From Bradyrhizobium sp. WSM1417 (GTDB taxonomy: Bacteria > Pseudomonadota > Alphaproteobacteria > Rhizobiales > Xanthobacteraceae), in assembly GCF_000515415.1 (NCBI RefSeq), contig NZ_KI911783.1, forward strand, positions 7,055,831-7,119,830: 64,000 bases of DNA. The letters are read 5' to 3'. The position numbers and the translations under genes were made by a program. The notes under the pieces were generated by a model, which saw only the letters and a list, made by a program, of their open reading frames with translations, did not search any database and was not told where the DNA came from. Positions 29,034 through 37,479 of this stretch are shown here, piece after piece (position 1 is the stretch's first letter; every line of letters starts with the position of its first letter).

Positions 29034-31301
29034 TTACGCCTTCTCCGCAGGGGCCTGCCGCACCTCACCGCTCGAGACCAGGAGCACCGAGACCTTTGCC
29101 TGCCTGAGCACGGCGTCGGCGACGCCGCCGAAGGAGAGGTGGTCGGCCTGGATGCGATCGACGCCCATCACCACGAGATCGACGGCGGTGGTCTCGATCT
29201 CGCGCAGGATTGCCGCTTCCGGCGCCCGGTTCGCGCGCAGGGTCGTGGTGATGTCGACGTCGTAACGGGCGGCGAGATCGCTGGCGTCCTTCAGGATGCC
29301 GGTCTCCTGGCTCAGACCACGCGAGGCGCCGCGCTGCGCGCCCTTGTCGCGCGTCGTCGCGACATAGATCACCCGGAGCGAGCCTGATCCGGCCTGCGCC
29401 AACGCGACCGCGACCTCGGCGCCGCGCTTGGAGACACCGCTGCCGGAGACCGGAACGAGGATGTTGAGCGCCTCGGGCATCGGCTGCTTCAGGTGCTTGC
29501 CCTTGGCCGCCACGATCGCAAGCGGCCCTTCGAACTCCGCTGCGATGTCCTCGATCTTGCGGTCGAATCGATCCTTGGTGGCCGCGACCTTGTCGATGCC
29601 GACGACAAGGAGATCGAAGCCCTTCTTCGCTTCGTCTCCGATCGTCTCACCGAGCCCGGATTTGCGGACCCGCGTCGTGACATCGACGTTCCGGACATCC
29701 TGGTCACCGGTCGCTGATACCGCTTCAGCTGCCTTCTTCACCACCGCCTCGTGGCTCTCCGCCTCGCCGCTCTCCTTCTCCTGCTCCTTGGCGCGCTTGC
29801 CGATGTGCAGCACGGTGATCGGCAGGCCGCGCATGCCGGCGATCAGGCCGGCGATGTGGGCGGCGAAGCTGGCGTTGACGCTTTCGTCCACCGCGAGCAA
29901 GGGACGTTCGAGATTGGCGACGAATCCGCGCTTCTCGAACTCTTCCCGCTCCAGGCGCTCCCTCTCCTCCTCGTTCATCGGCAGCTTCGCCAGCGCCGCG
30001 CGCAGCATCGGCGGCATGGCCATCGTGGTCACGATCGCCATGGTCACGATCATCGTGAACAGGTTCTGGCTGAGCACGCCGATCGAAAGACCGATGGTGG
30101 CGATGATCACCTCGGTCGAGCCACGCGCATTCATGCCGCTCGCGAGGGCCAGCGACTCCCGTGTGTTCAGCCCGCCCACGGTTCCGCCGACGAAAGCGCC
30201 GCCGAACTTTCCGACGCTGGCGATCACGACCAGCAGCCCGGTGAGCATCAGCAGATGGGGATCGCGGAGCACCGTGAGGTCGGCGCTCAAGCCGGCCAGA
30301 CCAAAGAACACCGGCATGAAGAAGCTCGAGATCAATCCGCGCAGCCGCTCGTCGATTTGCCGCGTCAGGATCGGAGACTCCCCGACCAGAATGCCGGCGA
30401 CAAAGGCGCCGAGCACGGTGTGTACGCCGATCAGATGCGTGATCAGCGCCATGGCGCACATCATCAGCACGATTACCGTGATAACGGGCGCGGTGCTGAC
30501 GAGAGTGTCGTTGGCCCATCGAATGAGCTGGAACGCGAGGCGGCGGCCGATGGTGAAGCTGACGGCGAGGAAGGCCAGCGTGCCCAGCACGGCTTTCGCC
30601 ACCGAGGCGATATCCAGCGTGCCGTGCGAGGCCAGGCTGAAGATGACGGCGATGATGATCCAGCCGATGGTGTCGTCGATGACGGCGGTGGCGACGATGA
30701 TCTGGCCGACATTGCGGCGCATGAAGTTCATCTCACGCACCACCACCGCGACGATCTTCACCGAGGAGATCGACAGTGCCGTGCCCATGAACAGCGACGC
30801 AACCAGGCGGGCTTGCGGATTCGGCAACAGCGCATCCGGCAGGAACTCGCCCAGCACAAAGCCGCAGGCGAAGGGCACGAGGATGCCGGCGATCGAGATC
30901 GCGATCGCGGCCTTGCCGACCTTCCTGACCAGCTTGAGGTCGGTCTCCATGCCGGTCAGCAGCAACAGAAGCAGGATGCCGAACTGCGCGATGCCGTCGA
31001 TCATCGCTTTCTGCTCGGGCGTTTTGGGGAAGATCGCGTGCTGTGCGTCAGGCCAGACCCAACCGAACAGCGACGGACCCAGCAGGATGCCGGCGAGCAG
31101 TTCGCCGATCACCGAGGGCTGGCCGAGGCGCTGCATGATCTCGCCGAGACCGCGGCCGACCGCGATCAACAGCACGATCTGCGCTACCAGCAGGAATTCC
31201 GAGGGACCGGCCGATTTGCCGCCCTCGGCACTGGCCGCAACGGTGGTGAGGACGAGAGCCGCGGCGACAAGGCCGACCGGTCGGAGCAGGCTCCACTGCA
31301 T
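29034..31301 (-). CDS. CPA2-type Na+(K+)/H+ antiporter with two C-terminal universal-stress (UspA) domains
   Basis: A 755-residue protein. A signal-like N-terminus (LVAAALVLTTVAASAEGG) is followed by the Kef/NhaP-like exchanger domain (about 35-430, with GELLAGILLGPSLFGWV and AVIDDTIGWII containing the conserved Asp pair). The cytoplasmic tail has two Usp-like halves: LLAVDESVNASFAAHIAG to DLLVVGIDKV, and LNILVPVSGSGVSKRGAEVA to VDLVVMGVDRIQADHLSFGGVAD. ATG 31301 has GGGGGA 10 bp upstream; ATG 31322 is possible. It exchanges protons for cations at the inner membrane, probably under nucleotide or stress control through the tail. Confidence 0.9.
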   Translation of the reverse strand: MQWSLLRPVGLVAAALVLTTVAASAEGGKSAGPSEFLLVAQIVLLIAVGRGLGEIMQRLGQPSVIGELLAGILLGPSLFGWVWPDAQHAIFPKTPEQKAMIDGIAQFGILLLLLLTGMETDLKLVRKVGKAAIAISIAGILVPFACGFVLGEFLPDALLPNPQARLVASLFMGTALSISSVKIVAVVVREMNFMRRNVGQIIVATAVIDDTIGWIIIAVIFSLASHGTLDIASVAKAVLGTLAFLAVSFTIGRRLAFQLIRWANDTLVSTAPVITVIVLMMCAMALITHLIGVHTVLGAFVAGILVGESPILTRQIDERLRGLISSFFMPVFFGLAGLSADLTVLRDPHLLMLTGLLVVIASVGKFGGAFVGGTVGGLNTRESLALASGMNARGSTEVIIATIGLSIGVLSQNLFTMIVTMAIVTTMAMPPMLRAALAKLPMNEEERERLEREEFEKRGFVANLERPLLAVDESVNASFAAHIAGLIAGMRGLPITVLHIGKRAKEQEKESGEAESHEAVVKKAAEAVSATGDQDVRNVDVTTRVRKSGLGETIGDEAKKGFDLLVVGIDKVAATKDRFDRKIEDIAAEFEGPLAIVAAKGKHLKQPMPEALNILVPVSGSGVSKRGAEVAVALAQAGSGSLRVIYVATTRDKGAQRGASRGLSQETGILKDASDLAARYDVDITTTLRANRAPEAAILREIETTAVDLVVMGVDRIQADHLSFGGVADAVLRQAKVSVLLVSSGEVRQAPAEKA

Positions 31302-31587
31302 GCAGGAATTTTCCCCCTTCATCTGGCCCGGCGAGGTGCCGGGATGACGGAGATAGAACCCGCGGGAGGTGCAGCGGGTTCCTGTCGCTTGCGGCGGGTT
31401 AGGGAGGCAACACCAAAAAACGCGAAAACAACCCCATGCACAGTAGGGATGAGGTTGAAAAGACTGGAGAAAATTTTGTGTGCGCCGAAATCGAATTTCG
31501 CCTTTGCCGAAAATGCTTGCTCCGTCGGGCAAAACACTGGCATGGTGGCATCATGAGTGGTCTGCGCAAGGTGCCTCCTCATCCCCC
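31302..31587. other. Intergenic leader region of the antiporter gene
   Basis: No convincing gene is seen. It holds the antiporter's 5' leader, an EcfG-like promoter candidate with a perfect 8-bp inverted repeat (31356-31363 against 31374-31381), and otherwise featureless sequence up to repeat A3. Confidence 0.5.
31357..31382 (-). promoter_or_regulatory. EcfG-like promoter candidate for the antiporter gene
   Basis: Read on the minus strand: GGAAC, 17 bp, GGTT. The alphaproteobacterial general-stress sigma factor EcfG prefers GGAAC-N16/17-CGTT, so this has one mismatch. It would start transcription about 45 bp before ATG 31301. The same bases form an 8-bp inverted repeat, so a coincidental or operator role is possible. 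Confidence 0.4.
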
Positions 31588-31695
31588 GTCATTGCGAGCG
31601 CAGCGACTTGTCCGCCGAAGCTTTAGCGAAGGCGGAAGCAATCCAGACTGCCGCCGCGGAAAGATTTTGGATTGCTTCGCTGCGCTCGCAATGAC
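31588..31695. repeat. Palindromic repeat family A, copy 3 (with internal hairpin insertion)
   Basis: Ends GTCATTGCGAG and CTCGCAATGAC. The left arm carries about 30 extra bases just before AAGCAATCC, themselves palindromic (CCGCC and GGCGG around GAAGCTTTAGCGAA). It lies 33 bp past the MFS stop codon. Confidence 0.88.
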
Positions 31696-31728
31696 GACGT
31701 GGAGACAGCCGCGCCTCACGCCGATCCC

Positions 31729-32901
31729 TCACACCGCCTGCGGTGTCCTGATCTCGCGCGGGAGAATGATCGCGGCTGCGATCGCGAGCAGGCAGAGCGC
31801 GGCGAAGGCATGCAGCATGGTGACGAAGCCGCCCTGCTCGTAGAGCCAGGCGACCAGGCCGACCGAGGCGCCGGCGGCGGTGAAGCCGATGAAATAGCGC
31901 ACGGCATAGGCGCGCGAGCGCCATTCCTCGCTGGTGTATTTGCCGACCATGGCGTCGTTGACCGTGACCTGCCCGAACGCGCCCATGACGATGCCGATCG
32001 AGACCAGGATCAGCGGCAAATTGGACAGGCTCGCGGCCAGATACAAAAACGGCGCCAGCATGAAGGACAGCGGCAGCGCCACCGTCTTCAGCGAATAGCG
32101 GTCGAGCAGCCGGCCGATCGTGTACTGCGTCATCGCGCCGAACACGTAGACGCAGGCCGCGATGACGCCGAGCAGCGCCGGGCTTTTGGTGAGATCGGCG
32201 AGCCGCTCGGCGAACAGCTTTGGCAGCGCGACGGTGACGGCATTGAACGTGGTGGAGATCGCGATCACCACGATCAGCAGCGACAGGATCACGCGCCACA
32301 TGTCCTGCTTGGCCACGCGCGCCTGCGCTGCCGCCTGCTTCGAGCCCTTGCGGTCCTCGTGCACGACCATCATCGCAAACGCGATGCCGATCAGGATGGT
32401 CACGATGCCGGGGACGATGAAGGCGAAGCGCCAGCCGAGATACTGGCCGATCACGCCGGTGACCAGCGCCGACGATGCAACGCCGAGATTGCCCCAGACG
32501 CCGTTGATGCCCATCTCGCGGCCGAGCCTGTCGGCGTAGGACACGATCATGGCAGTGCCGACGGGATGATAGATCGAGGCAAAAATGCCGATCGCGAACA
32601 GGGCCGCGCCAAGCTGTGCCGGGGTCTGCACGAATCCGACCGAGATCATGGAGGCGCCGATGCCGACGAAGAAGATCAACATCATGTGGCGGCGGCTCCA
32701 GCGGTCGCCGAGCCAGCCGGTGAGCAGCGAGCCCGCGCCGAAGGCGACGAAGCCCGGCGTCGCATAAGGCAAGAGTTCCGAATAGGCCATGCCGAGCGCC
32801 GGTCCCATGATGATCACCGCGGCGGCGAAAATCAGCATCGCGTAATGGTCGATGAAATGGCCCGCGTTGACGAAACTGATCACCCGGCTGGGGCTGTTCA
32901 T
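31729..32901 (-). CDS. Major facilitator superfamily transporter
   Basis: A 390-residue, 12-helix inner-membrane transporter. The loop 2-3 signature is GWLGDRWSRRHMMLIFF. FASIYHPVGTAMIVSYADR resembles the fosmidomycin-resistance/DHA-type group, and the second half has GRLLDRYSLKTVALPL. ATG 32901 has GGAGAGG upstream and starts before the first helix. It is divergent, 51 bp away, from an AraC regulator that is its likely controller. It exports or imports an unknown small molecule. Confidence 0.92.
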   Translation of the reverse strand: MNSPSRVISFVNAGHFIDHYAMLIFAAAVIIMGPALGMAYSELLPYATPGFVAFGAGSLLTGWLGDRWSRRHMMLIFFVGIGASMISVGFVQTPAQLGAALFAIGIFASIYHPVGTAMIVSYADRLGREMGINGVWGNLGVASSALVTGVIGQYLGWRFAFIVPGIVTILIGIAFAMMVVHEDRKGSKQAAAQARVAKQDMWRVILSLLIVVIAISTTFNAVTVALPKLFAERLADLTKSPALLGVIAACVYVFGAMTQYTIGRLLDRYSLKTVALPLSFMLAPFLYLAASLSNLPLILVSIGIVMGAFGQVTVNDAMVGKYTSEEWRSRAYAVRYFIGFTAAGASVGLVAWLYEQGGFVTMLHAFAALCLLAIAAAIILPREIRTPQAV

Positions 32902-32952
32902 TCCGAATCCTCTCCTGCTCCGAAATGAGTTATATGTCTTGGGCATGACGGG

Positions 32953-33813
32953 ATGCTGCCAATGACTGTCGTCGAGACGCCAATCCTCCGGGCGGTCCGG
33001 AGCAACCATCGCTCGCCCGCGGGCGTGCATCTGGTCGCGCGCGACTACCCCAAGGGCATGCGGATCGCTCCGCATATGCACCGCGAGGCGCAGCTGATCT
33101 ATGCCGCCAGGGGCACGATGCAGGTGACGACCCCCGGGGGACGCTGGCTGGTGCCGCCGGACCGCGCGGTCTGGGTCCCCGCCGGGCTCCAGCACGCCAT
33201 CGATCTGCTCGCCGACATCGAGATGCGCACGCTGTATTTCGACCTCGCCTGGTTGAAGCGCGAGCAGCGCCATGAGGGACTGACCAAGGAATTCGTGGTG
33301 CGGGTGTCGCCGCTGCTGAATCAGGCGATCCTCGCATTGTTCGACGCGCGCAACACCGAGGAGCGGACCGATCTGCTGGTTCGGCTGGTGATGCTGGAAC
33401 TGGTCCAGGCCGAGGATTCCGCGACCTTCGTGCCGCTGCCGCACGAGCCGCGCTGCCGGCGCGCGGCCATGATCGTGCTCGACGATCCCACCGGCCTGCA
33501 CGACATCGACGCGCTGGCGCGCGAGGTCGGAACCTCCGCGCGCACGCTGTCGCGGCTGTTTTCGACAGAGACGCAGCTGAGCTTCAAGAGCTGGTGCCAG
33601 CGCGCAAGAATCGCGGCGGCGATCCAGCGGCTGTCGACCGATGCCAATGTCTCGGTGAAGCAGCTCGCGACCCAGCTCGGCTATGCCAGCGTGCCGGCAT
33701 TTTCGGCCGCGTTCCGCCAGGTGACGGGGCGAACGCCGACGGAATTTGCGACACATTCGGTGTCATCGCCCGGCTTGACCGGGCGATCCAGTACTCTGGG
33801 ACGGCGCGACTAG
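32953..33813 (+). CDS. AraC-family regulator with N-terminal cupin; C-terminus encoded by a repeat
   Basis: A 286-residue protein. The cupin sensing domain covers about 20-100 (PHMHREAQLIYAARGTMQVTTPGGRWLVPP). The AraC DNA-binding domain covers about 170-265 (LDDPTGLHDIDALAREVGTSARTLSRLFS and VKQLATQLGYASVPAFSAAFR). The canonical domain ends at TGRTPTEFATHS; the last 17 residues and the TAG stop are read from palindromic repeat B. ATG 32953 and ATG 32962 are both possible. It probably regulates the divergent MFS gene. Confidence 0.9.
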   Translation: MLPMTVVETPILRAVRSNHRSPAGVHLVARDYPKGMRIAPHMHREAQLIYAARGTMQVTTPGGRWLVPPDRAVWVPAGLQHAIDLLADIEMRTLYFDLAWLKREQRHEGLTKEFVVRVSPLLNQAILALFDARNTEERTDLLVRLVMLELVQAEDSATFVPLPHEPRCRRAAMIVLDDPTGLHDIDALAREVGTSARTLSRLFSTETQLSFKSWCQRARIAAAIQRLSTDANVSVKQLATQLGYASVPAFSAAFRQVTGRTPTEFATHSVSSPGLTGRSSTLGRRD

Positions 33814-33863
33814 AACCGAAAAGCTGCGGCGTACTGGATGCCCCGGTCAAGCCGGGGCATGAC
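33762..33863. repeat. Palindromic repeat type B
   Basis: A GC-rich inverted repeat unrelated to family A. The left arm is GTCATCGCCCGGCTTGACCG and GGCGATCCAGTAC; the right arm is GTACTGGATGCCCCGGTC, ending GGGGCATGAC. Similar sequences are common between Bradyrhizobium genes in my memory. This copy overlaps the 3' end of the AraC gene, whose stop lies at 33811-33813. Confidence 0.85.
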
Positions 33864-33993
33864 AGCTTTCTTTGGGTTTTCGAAACGCACGCCCCCGCTA
33901 AACTTGCCAAATTCCCCCGCTTGATTGTGATCGGCTTCCGCCCAAATCCCGTGTAAGATTCCCGCACCGCACAAACCCGACACGAAAGCCCCG

Positions 33994-35346
33994 ATGGCCA
34001 ACGCCTTCTTCTCCGACCTGCTCACCACCATCTCCGAGCGCGGCCGCACGCTGCTTCGCCGCGGGGATTCTGCCGACACCAAGCCGGACGCCGATGGGCT
34101 CATCGAGCTCTGCGGCGCGCTGCTGTCGGGCCGGGGCGAAGCTTCGGGCACCGCGATGGCGCGTGAGGTGCTCGACATCTACCAGGAATTGGATGCGGCG
34201 GGACGTCGCGCTTTTTTCGAAGCCCTGGTGCGCGATTTCGGCCCGGATCGGGAACGCCTGTCCAAGGCGATCGAGACCTGGCGTGCCAAGCCGGCCGACG
34301 AGGATGCCAGCGCGCTTCATTTCGCCTCCGAGCCGCGCCGGCAGGAGCTGATCCGCCGCCTCAACCGCGCGCCCGGCGGCACCGGGGATCTCGTCAAGAT
34401 GCGCGCCGACCTGCTCGACATGAGGAACGGGCACACCGATCTCGCCGCACTCGATCGCGACGTTTCGCATCTTCTCTCGTCATGGTTCAACAGGGGGTTT
34501 CTCGTGCTGCGCAGGATCGACTGGTCGACTCCGGCCAACATCCTCGAAAAGATCATCCGTTACGAGGCCGTGCACGAGATCAGCGACTGGGACGATCTGC
34601 GCCGCCGCATCGATCCGGTCGACCGCCGCTGCTACGCCTTCTTCCATCCCGCGATGGTGGACGAGCCCCTGATCTTCGTCGAGGTGGCGCTGACGGAGAC
34701 GATCCCCGGCGCGATCGCGCCGCTGCTCGCCGTCGATCGCCCCTCCGTCCCGATCGAGCGCGCCCGCACCGCCGTGTTCTACTCGATCTCCAACACCCAG
34801 CGCGGTCTCGGCGGCATCTCCTTCGGCAGCTTCCTGATCAAGCAGGTGGTGGAGGAGCTGCGCCGCGAATTGCCCAAGCTCGACAATTTCGTGACGCTGT
34901 CGCCGGTGCCGGGCTTCATGCCATGGCTGAAGCAGGACAAGGATTTGCCGCTGTCGGACGAGGACCGCGAAGTGCTGAAGCGCCTCGACGATCCCAAATG
35001 GTTCGAGAACCCCGAGACGACCACGCTGCTGCGTGGCGTGATCGAACCGCTCGCGGCGCACTACTTCCTCAAGGTCCGCACGCCGAAAGGCAAGCTGATC
35101 GACTCCGTCGCGCGCTTCCATCTCGGCAACGGCGCCCGCCTCGAGCGCATCAACTGGTTAGGCGATCTCTCGCCCAAGGGCGTGCGCGAATCCGCCGGCG
35201 TGATGGTCAACTACCTCTACCGCCTCGACGACATCGAGAAGAACCACGAAGCCTACGCCAATGACGGCGAGGTCGTGGCCTCGAGCGCGGTGAAGAAGCT
35301 CTTGAAGGGCGAAGGGCGACGGCTGCTGGATATGCGGTTGTCGTAG
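33994..35346 (+). CDS. Malonyl-CoA decarboxylase
   Basis: A 450-residue protein with the malonyl-CoA decarboxylase two-part layout: a helical N-terminal domain (about 1-165) and a GNAT-like catalytic domain. Segments seen are RIDWSTPANILEKIIRYEAVH, FHPAMVDEPLIFVEVALT, FYSISNTQRGLGGISFGSFLIKQV (catalytic Ser region), FVTLSPVPGF and LAAHYFLK. It converts malonyl-CoA to acetyl-CoA and CO2 in the cytosol. In rhizobia the enzyme is MatA, usually next to matB/matC; those genes are absent here, so this is a stand-alone copy and I leave out the symbol. Confidence 0.92.
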   Translation: MANAFFSDLLTTISERGRTLLRRGDSADTKPDADGLIELCGALLSGRGEASGTAMAREVLDIYQELDAAGRRAFFEALVRDFGPDRERLSKAIETWRAKPADEDASALHFASEPRRQELIRRLNRAPGGTGDLVKMRADLLDMRNGHTDLAALDRDVSHLLSSWFNRGFLVLRRIDWSTPANILEKIIRYEAVHEISDWDDLRRRIDPVDRRCYAFFHPAMVDEPLIFVEVALTETIPGAIAPLLAVDRPSVPIERARTAVFYSISNTQRGLGGISFGSFLIKQVVEELRRELPKLDNFVTLSPVPGFMPWLKQDKDLPLSDEDREVLKRLDDPKWFENPETTTLLRGVIEPLAAHYFLKVRTPKGKLIDSVARFHLGNGARLERINWLGDLSPKGVRESAGVMVNYLYRLDDIEKNHEAYANDGEVVASSAVKKLLKGEGRRLLDMRLS

Positions 35347-35406
35347 GGAATGTCCGGCTCACGCCACATCGTCAAGGCGAACCCAGCCGACGACGCACTC
35401 TCCGCC

Positions 35407-35491
35407 GTCATTGCGAGGAGCTCTTGCGACGAAGCAATCCAGACTGCTTCCGCGAAAAAATTCTGGATTGCTTCGCTACGCTCGCAATGAC
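35407..35491. repeat. Palindromic repeat family A, copy 4
   Basis: Complete copy with ends GTCATTGCGAGGAGC and GCTCGCAATGAC. It lies 60 bp past the malonyl-CoA decarboxylase stop. Between it and copy 5 (88 bp) I see no gene; together the two copies occupy most of the 344-bp convergent intergenic space. Confidence 0.9.
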
Positions 35492-35579
35492 GGAGAATGT
35501 GGCGACACCTCGGGCGATCCCAGTGGCTGTCAGCCGCGGGCCCAAGCGCGCCCGCAAGCAACATCGCCCTCTCGCCGCC

Positions 35580-35664
35580 GTCATTGCGAGGAGCCCTTGC
35601 GACGAAGCAATCCAGACTGCGCCCGCGAAAAAATTCGGGATTGCGTCGCTGCGCTCGCAATGAC
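35580..35664. repeat. Palindromic repeat family A, copy 5
   Basis: Complete copy in the same orientation as copy 4, ends GTCATTGCGAGGAGC and GCTCGCAATGAC, with the inner CGGGATTGCGTCG slightly diverged. It lies 26 bp beyond the GIY-YIG stop codon. Confidence 0.9.
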
Positions 35665-35690
35665 GGAGTGTGTGGTGACACCTGGTGCAA

Positions 35691-35978
35691 TCAGATCAGC
35701 GTCTCGTACAAATCCATCCAATCCGGATTGACGCTCTCGATCAGCGCAAGCTTCTTTTCCCGGCTGCCGGCCTTGATCTGCTTCTCGCGTGTGATCGCGT
35801 CGGTCATCGTCGCATGCAGCTCGTACCAGACGAGAAGCTTGCAGCCATACTTTGACGAGAACCCCTTCACCAAGCCCTCGCGGTGCTCGAACGCGCGGCG
35901 CGGTGGATTGGACGTGACGCCTGTATAGATCGTCCCGTTGCGGCGATTGGCGAACATGTACACGCAAGGCTGCTTCAT
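35691..35978 (-). CDS. GIY-YIG nuclease domain protein (UPF0213-like)
   Basis: A 95-residue single-domain GIY-YIG protein. The opening VYMFANRRNGTIYTGVT is the GIY...YIG core. RRAFEHREG holds the catalytic-type Arg, and DAITREKQIKAGSREKKLALIE provides the Glu. Stand-alone members of this family are abundant in Bradyrhizobium and have no settled function. It is bracketed by family A repeats (copies 4 and 5 on one side, copy 6 on the other), which raises the question of a role in repeat spread. ATG 35978 is the natural family start. Confidence 0.85.
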   Translation of the reverse strand: MKQPCVYMFANRRNGTIYTGVTSNPPRRAFEHREGLVKGFSSKYGCKLLVWYELHATMTDAITREKQIKAGSREKKLALIESVNPDWMDLYETLI

Positions 35979-36051
35979 GACTGCGCCTCGATTAACGAGA
36001 GCTTCCACGATATCACAACCAAGAGATGATTGCGAGACTTTCGCCGACACC

Positions 36052-36167
36052 GACATTGCGAGGAGCTCGCGACAAAAATTGCAAAGCAATTTTGCGCTGA
36101 TGCGACGAAGCAATCCAGGCTGCCTCCGCGGAAATATTCTGGATTGCTTCGCTGCGCTCGCAATGAC
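36052..36167. repeat. Palindromic repeat family A, copy 6 (with internal hairpin insertion)
   Basis: Ends GACATTGCGAG and CTCGCAATGAC. The left arm contains about 30 extra bases including the perfect palindrome AAAATTGC/GCAATTTT (36075-36082, 36086-36093), placed just before GAAGCAATCC, the same site as the insertion in copy 3. It lies 38 bp past the tarD stop. Confidence 0.88.
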
Positions 36168-36205
36168 GGTGTGTGTGGCGCGGCCGTCGCGCCCCTCGCG
36201 TTGCC

Positions 36206-37375
36206 CTACTCCGCCAGCGCCTTCATTTCCTTGTAGAGATCCGATTTGCCTTCGAAGCCGATGCCGGGGAGATCGGGCATGGTGATGTGGCCGTTCTCGA
36301 CGCGGACGCCGTCGGGGAAGCCGCCATAGGGCTGGAACAGGTCGGGGTAGCTCTCGTTGCCGCCAAGGCCTAAGCCGGCTGCGATGTTGAGCGACATCTG
36401 GTGGCCGCCGTGCGGGATGCAGCGGCTCGGCGACCAGCCATACGTTTTCAACACCTCCAGCGTGCGCTGGTATTCGCACAGGCCGTAGGACAGCGCGCAG
36501 TCGAATTGCAGCCAGTCGCGGTCGGGGCGCATGCCGCCGTAGCGGATCAAATTGCGGGCATCCTGGTGGCTGAACAGGTTTTCGCCCGTTGCCATCGGTC
36601 CCGGATAGAATTCGGCGAGGGCTGCCTGCAGCGCGTAGTCGAGGGGATCGCCGACCTCCTCGTACCAGAACAAGGGATAGTCCCGCAGCATCTTGGCATA
36701 GGCGATGCCGGTCTCGAGATCGAAGCGGCCGTTGGCGTCGACGGCGAGCTGCGCGTCCTTGCCGATCTCTTTGAGCACCGCCTCGATGCGGGCGCGATCG
36801 TCTTCGATATCGGCGCCGCCGATCTTCATCTTCACGACGTTGTAGCCGCGATCGAGATAGCCGCGCATCTCGCCGCGCAGCATCGAGAGGTCCTTGCCCG
36901 GATAATAATAGCCGCCGGCGGCGTAGACGAACACGCGCGGATTGGCTTTGACGCCGTGACGCTCAGCCAGCAGGCGAAACAGCGGTTGGCCCGCGATCTT
37001 CGCCACGGCATCCCACACCGCCATGTCGATGGTGCCGACCGCGACGGAGCGCTCGCCGTGGCCGCCCGGCTTCTCGTTGGTCATCATCGCGCCCCAGATC
37101 TTGTCGGGATCGAGATTGTCGCCGGAAGCGTTCAGCAGCGATTTCGGATCGGCCTCCAGGATGCGCGAGGCAAAGCGCTCGCGGATCAGGCCGCCCTGCC
37201 CGTAGCGGCCGTTGGAATTGAAGCCGTAGCCGACGACGCGCTTGCCGTCGCGGACGAAATCGGTGACGACCGCAACCAGGCTCGTCGTCATCTTGGTGAA
37301 ATCGATATAGGCGTTGCGGATCGGCGAAGAAATCGGTTTCGTGATCTCGCGGACGTCGACGATGCGGACGGACAT
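36206..37375 (-). CDS. tarD: D(-)-tartrate dehydratase
   Basis: A 389-residue enolase-superfamily enzyme. I recognise it as the characterised Bradyrhizobium japonicum D-tartrate dehydratase: length, start (MSVRIVDVREITKPISSPIR) and end (SDLYKEMKALAE) agree. All functional residues sit at the expected positions: K182 and K184 in VKMKIGG, metal ligands D213, E239 and E265, and H322 in IPHGGH. It dehydrates D-tartrate to oxaloacetate in the cytoplasm. GTCCCCCATG-type context supports ATG 37375. No tartrate transporter or regulator is adjacent. Confidence 0.97.
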   Translation of the reverse strand: MSVRIVDVREITKPISSPIRNAYIDFTKMTTSLVAVVTDFVRDGKRVVGYGFNSNGRYGQGGLIRERFASRILEADPKSLLNASGDNLDPDKIWGAMMTNEKPGGHGERSVAVGTIDMAVWDAVAKIAGQPLFRLLAERHGVKANPRVFVYAAGGYYYPGKDLSMLRGEMRGYLDRGYNVVKMKIGGADIEDDRARIEAVLKEIGKDAQLAVDANGRFDLETGIAYAKMLRDYPLFWYEEVGDPLDYALQAALAEFYPGPMATGENLFSHQDARNLIRYGGMRPDRDWLQFDCALSYGLCEYQRTLEVLKTYGWSPSRCIPHGGHQMSLNIAAGLGLGGNESYPDLFQPYGGFPDGVRVENGHITMPDLPGIGFEGKSDLYKEMKALAE

Positions 37376-37393
37376 GGGGGACCTCTTGCTTTC

Positions 37394-37479
37394 GTCATTG
37401 CGAGCGTAGCGAAGCAATCCAGAAATGCATCCGCGGAGATAGTCTGGATTGCTTCGTCGCAAGGGCTCCTCGCAATGAC
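37394..37479. repeat. Palindromic repeat family A, copy 7
   Basis: Complete copy, ends GTCATTGCGAG and CTCGCAATGAC. Its distal tip is extended by two further 30-bp units (next feature). Confidence 0.9.

Noticed and set aside
29428..31347. Over 600-codon plus-strand frame opposite the antiporter
   Set aside because: Antisense shadow rich in Ser/Arg/Thr; the antiporter frame has conserved transport motifs throughout.
33994..35346. Assigning matA within a complete malonate operon
   Set aside because: Only the decarboxylase is present; no malonyl-CoA synthetase or malonate carrier gene adjoins it.
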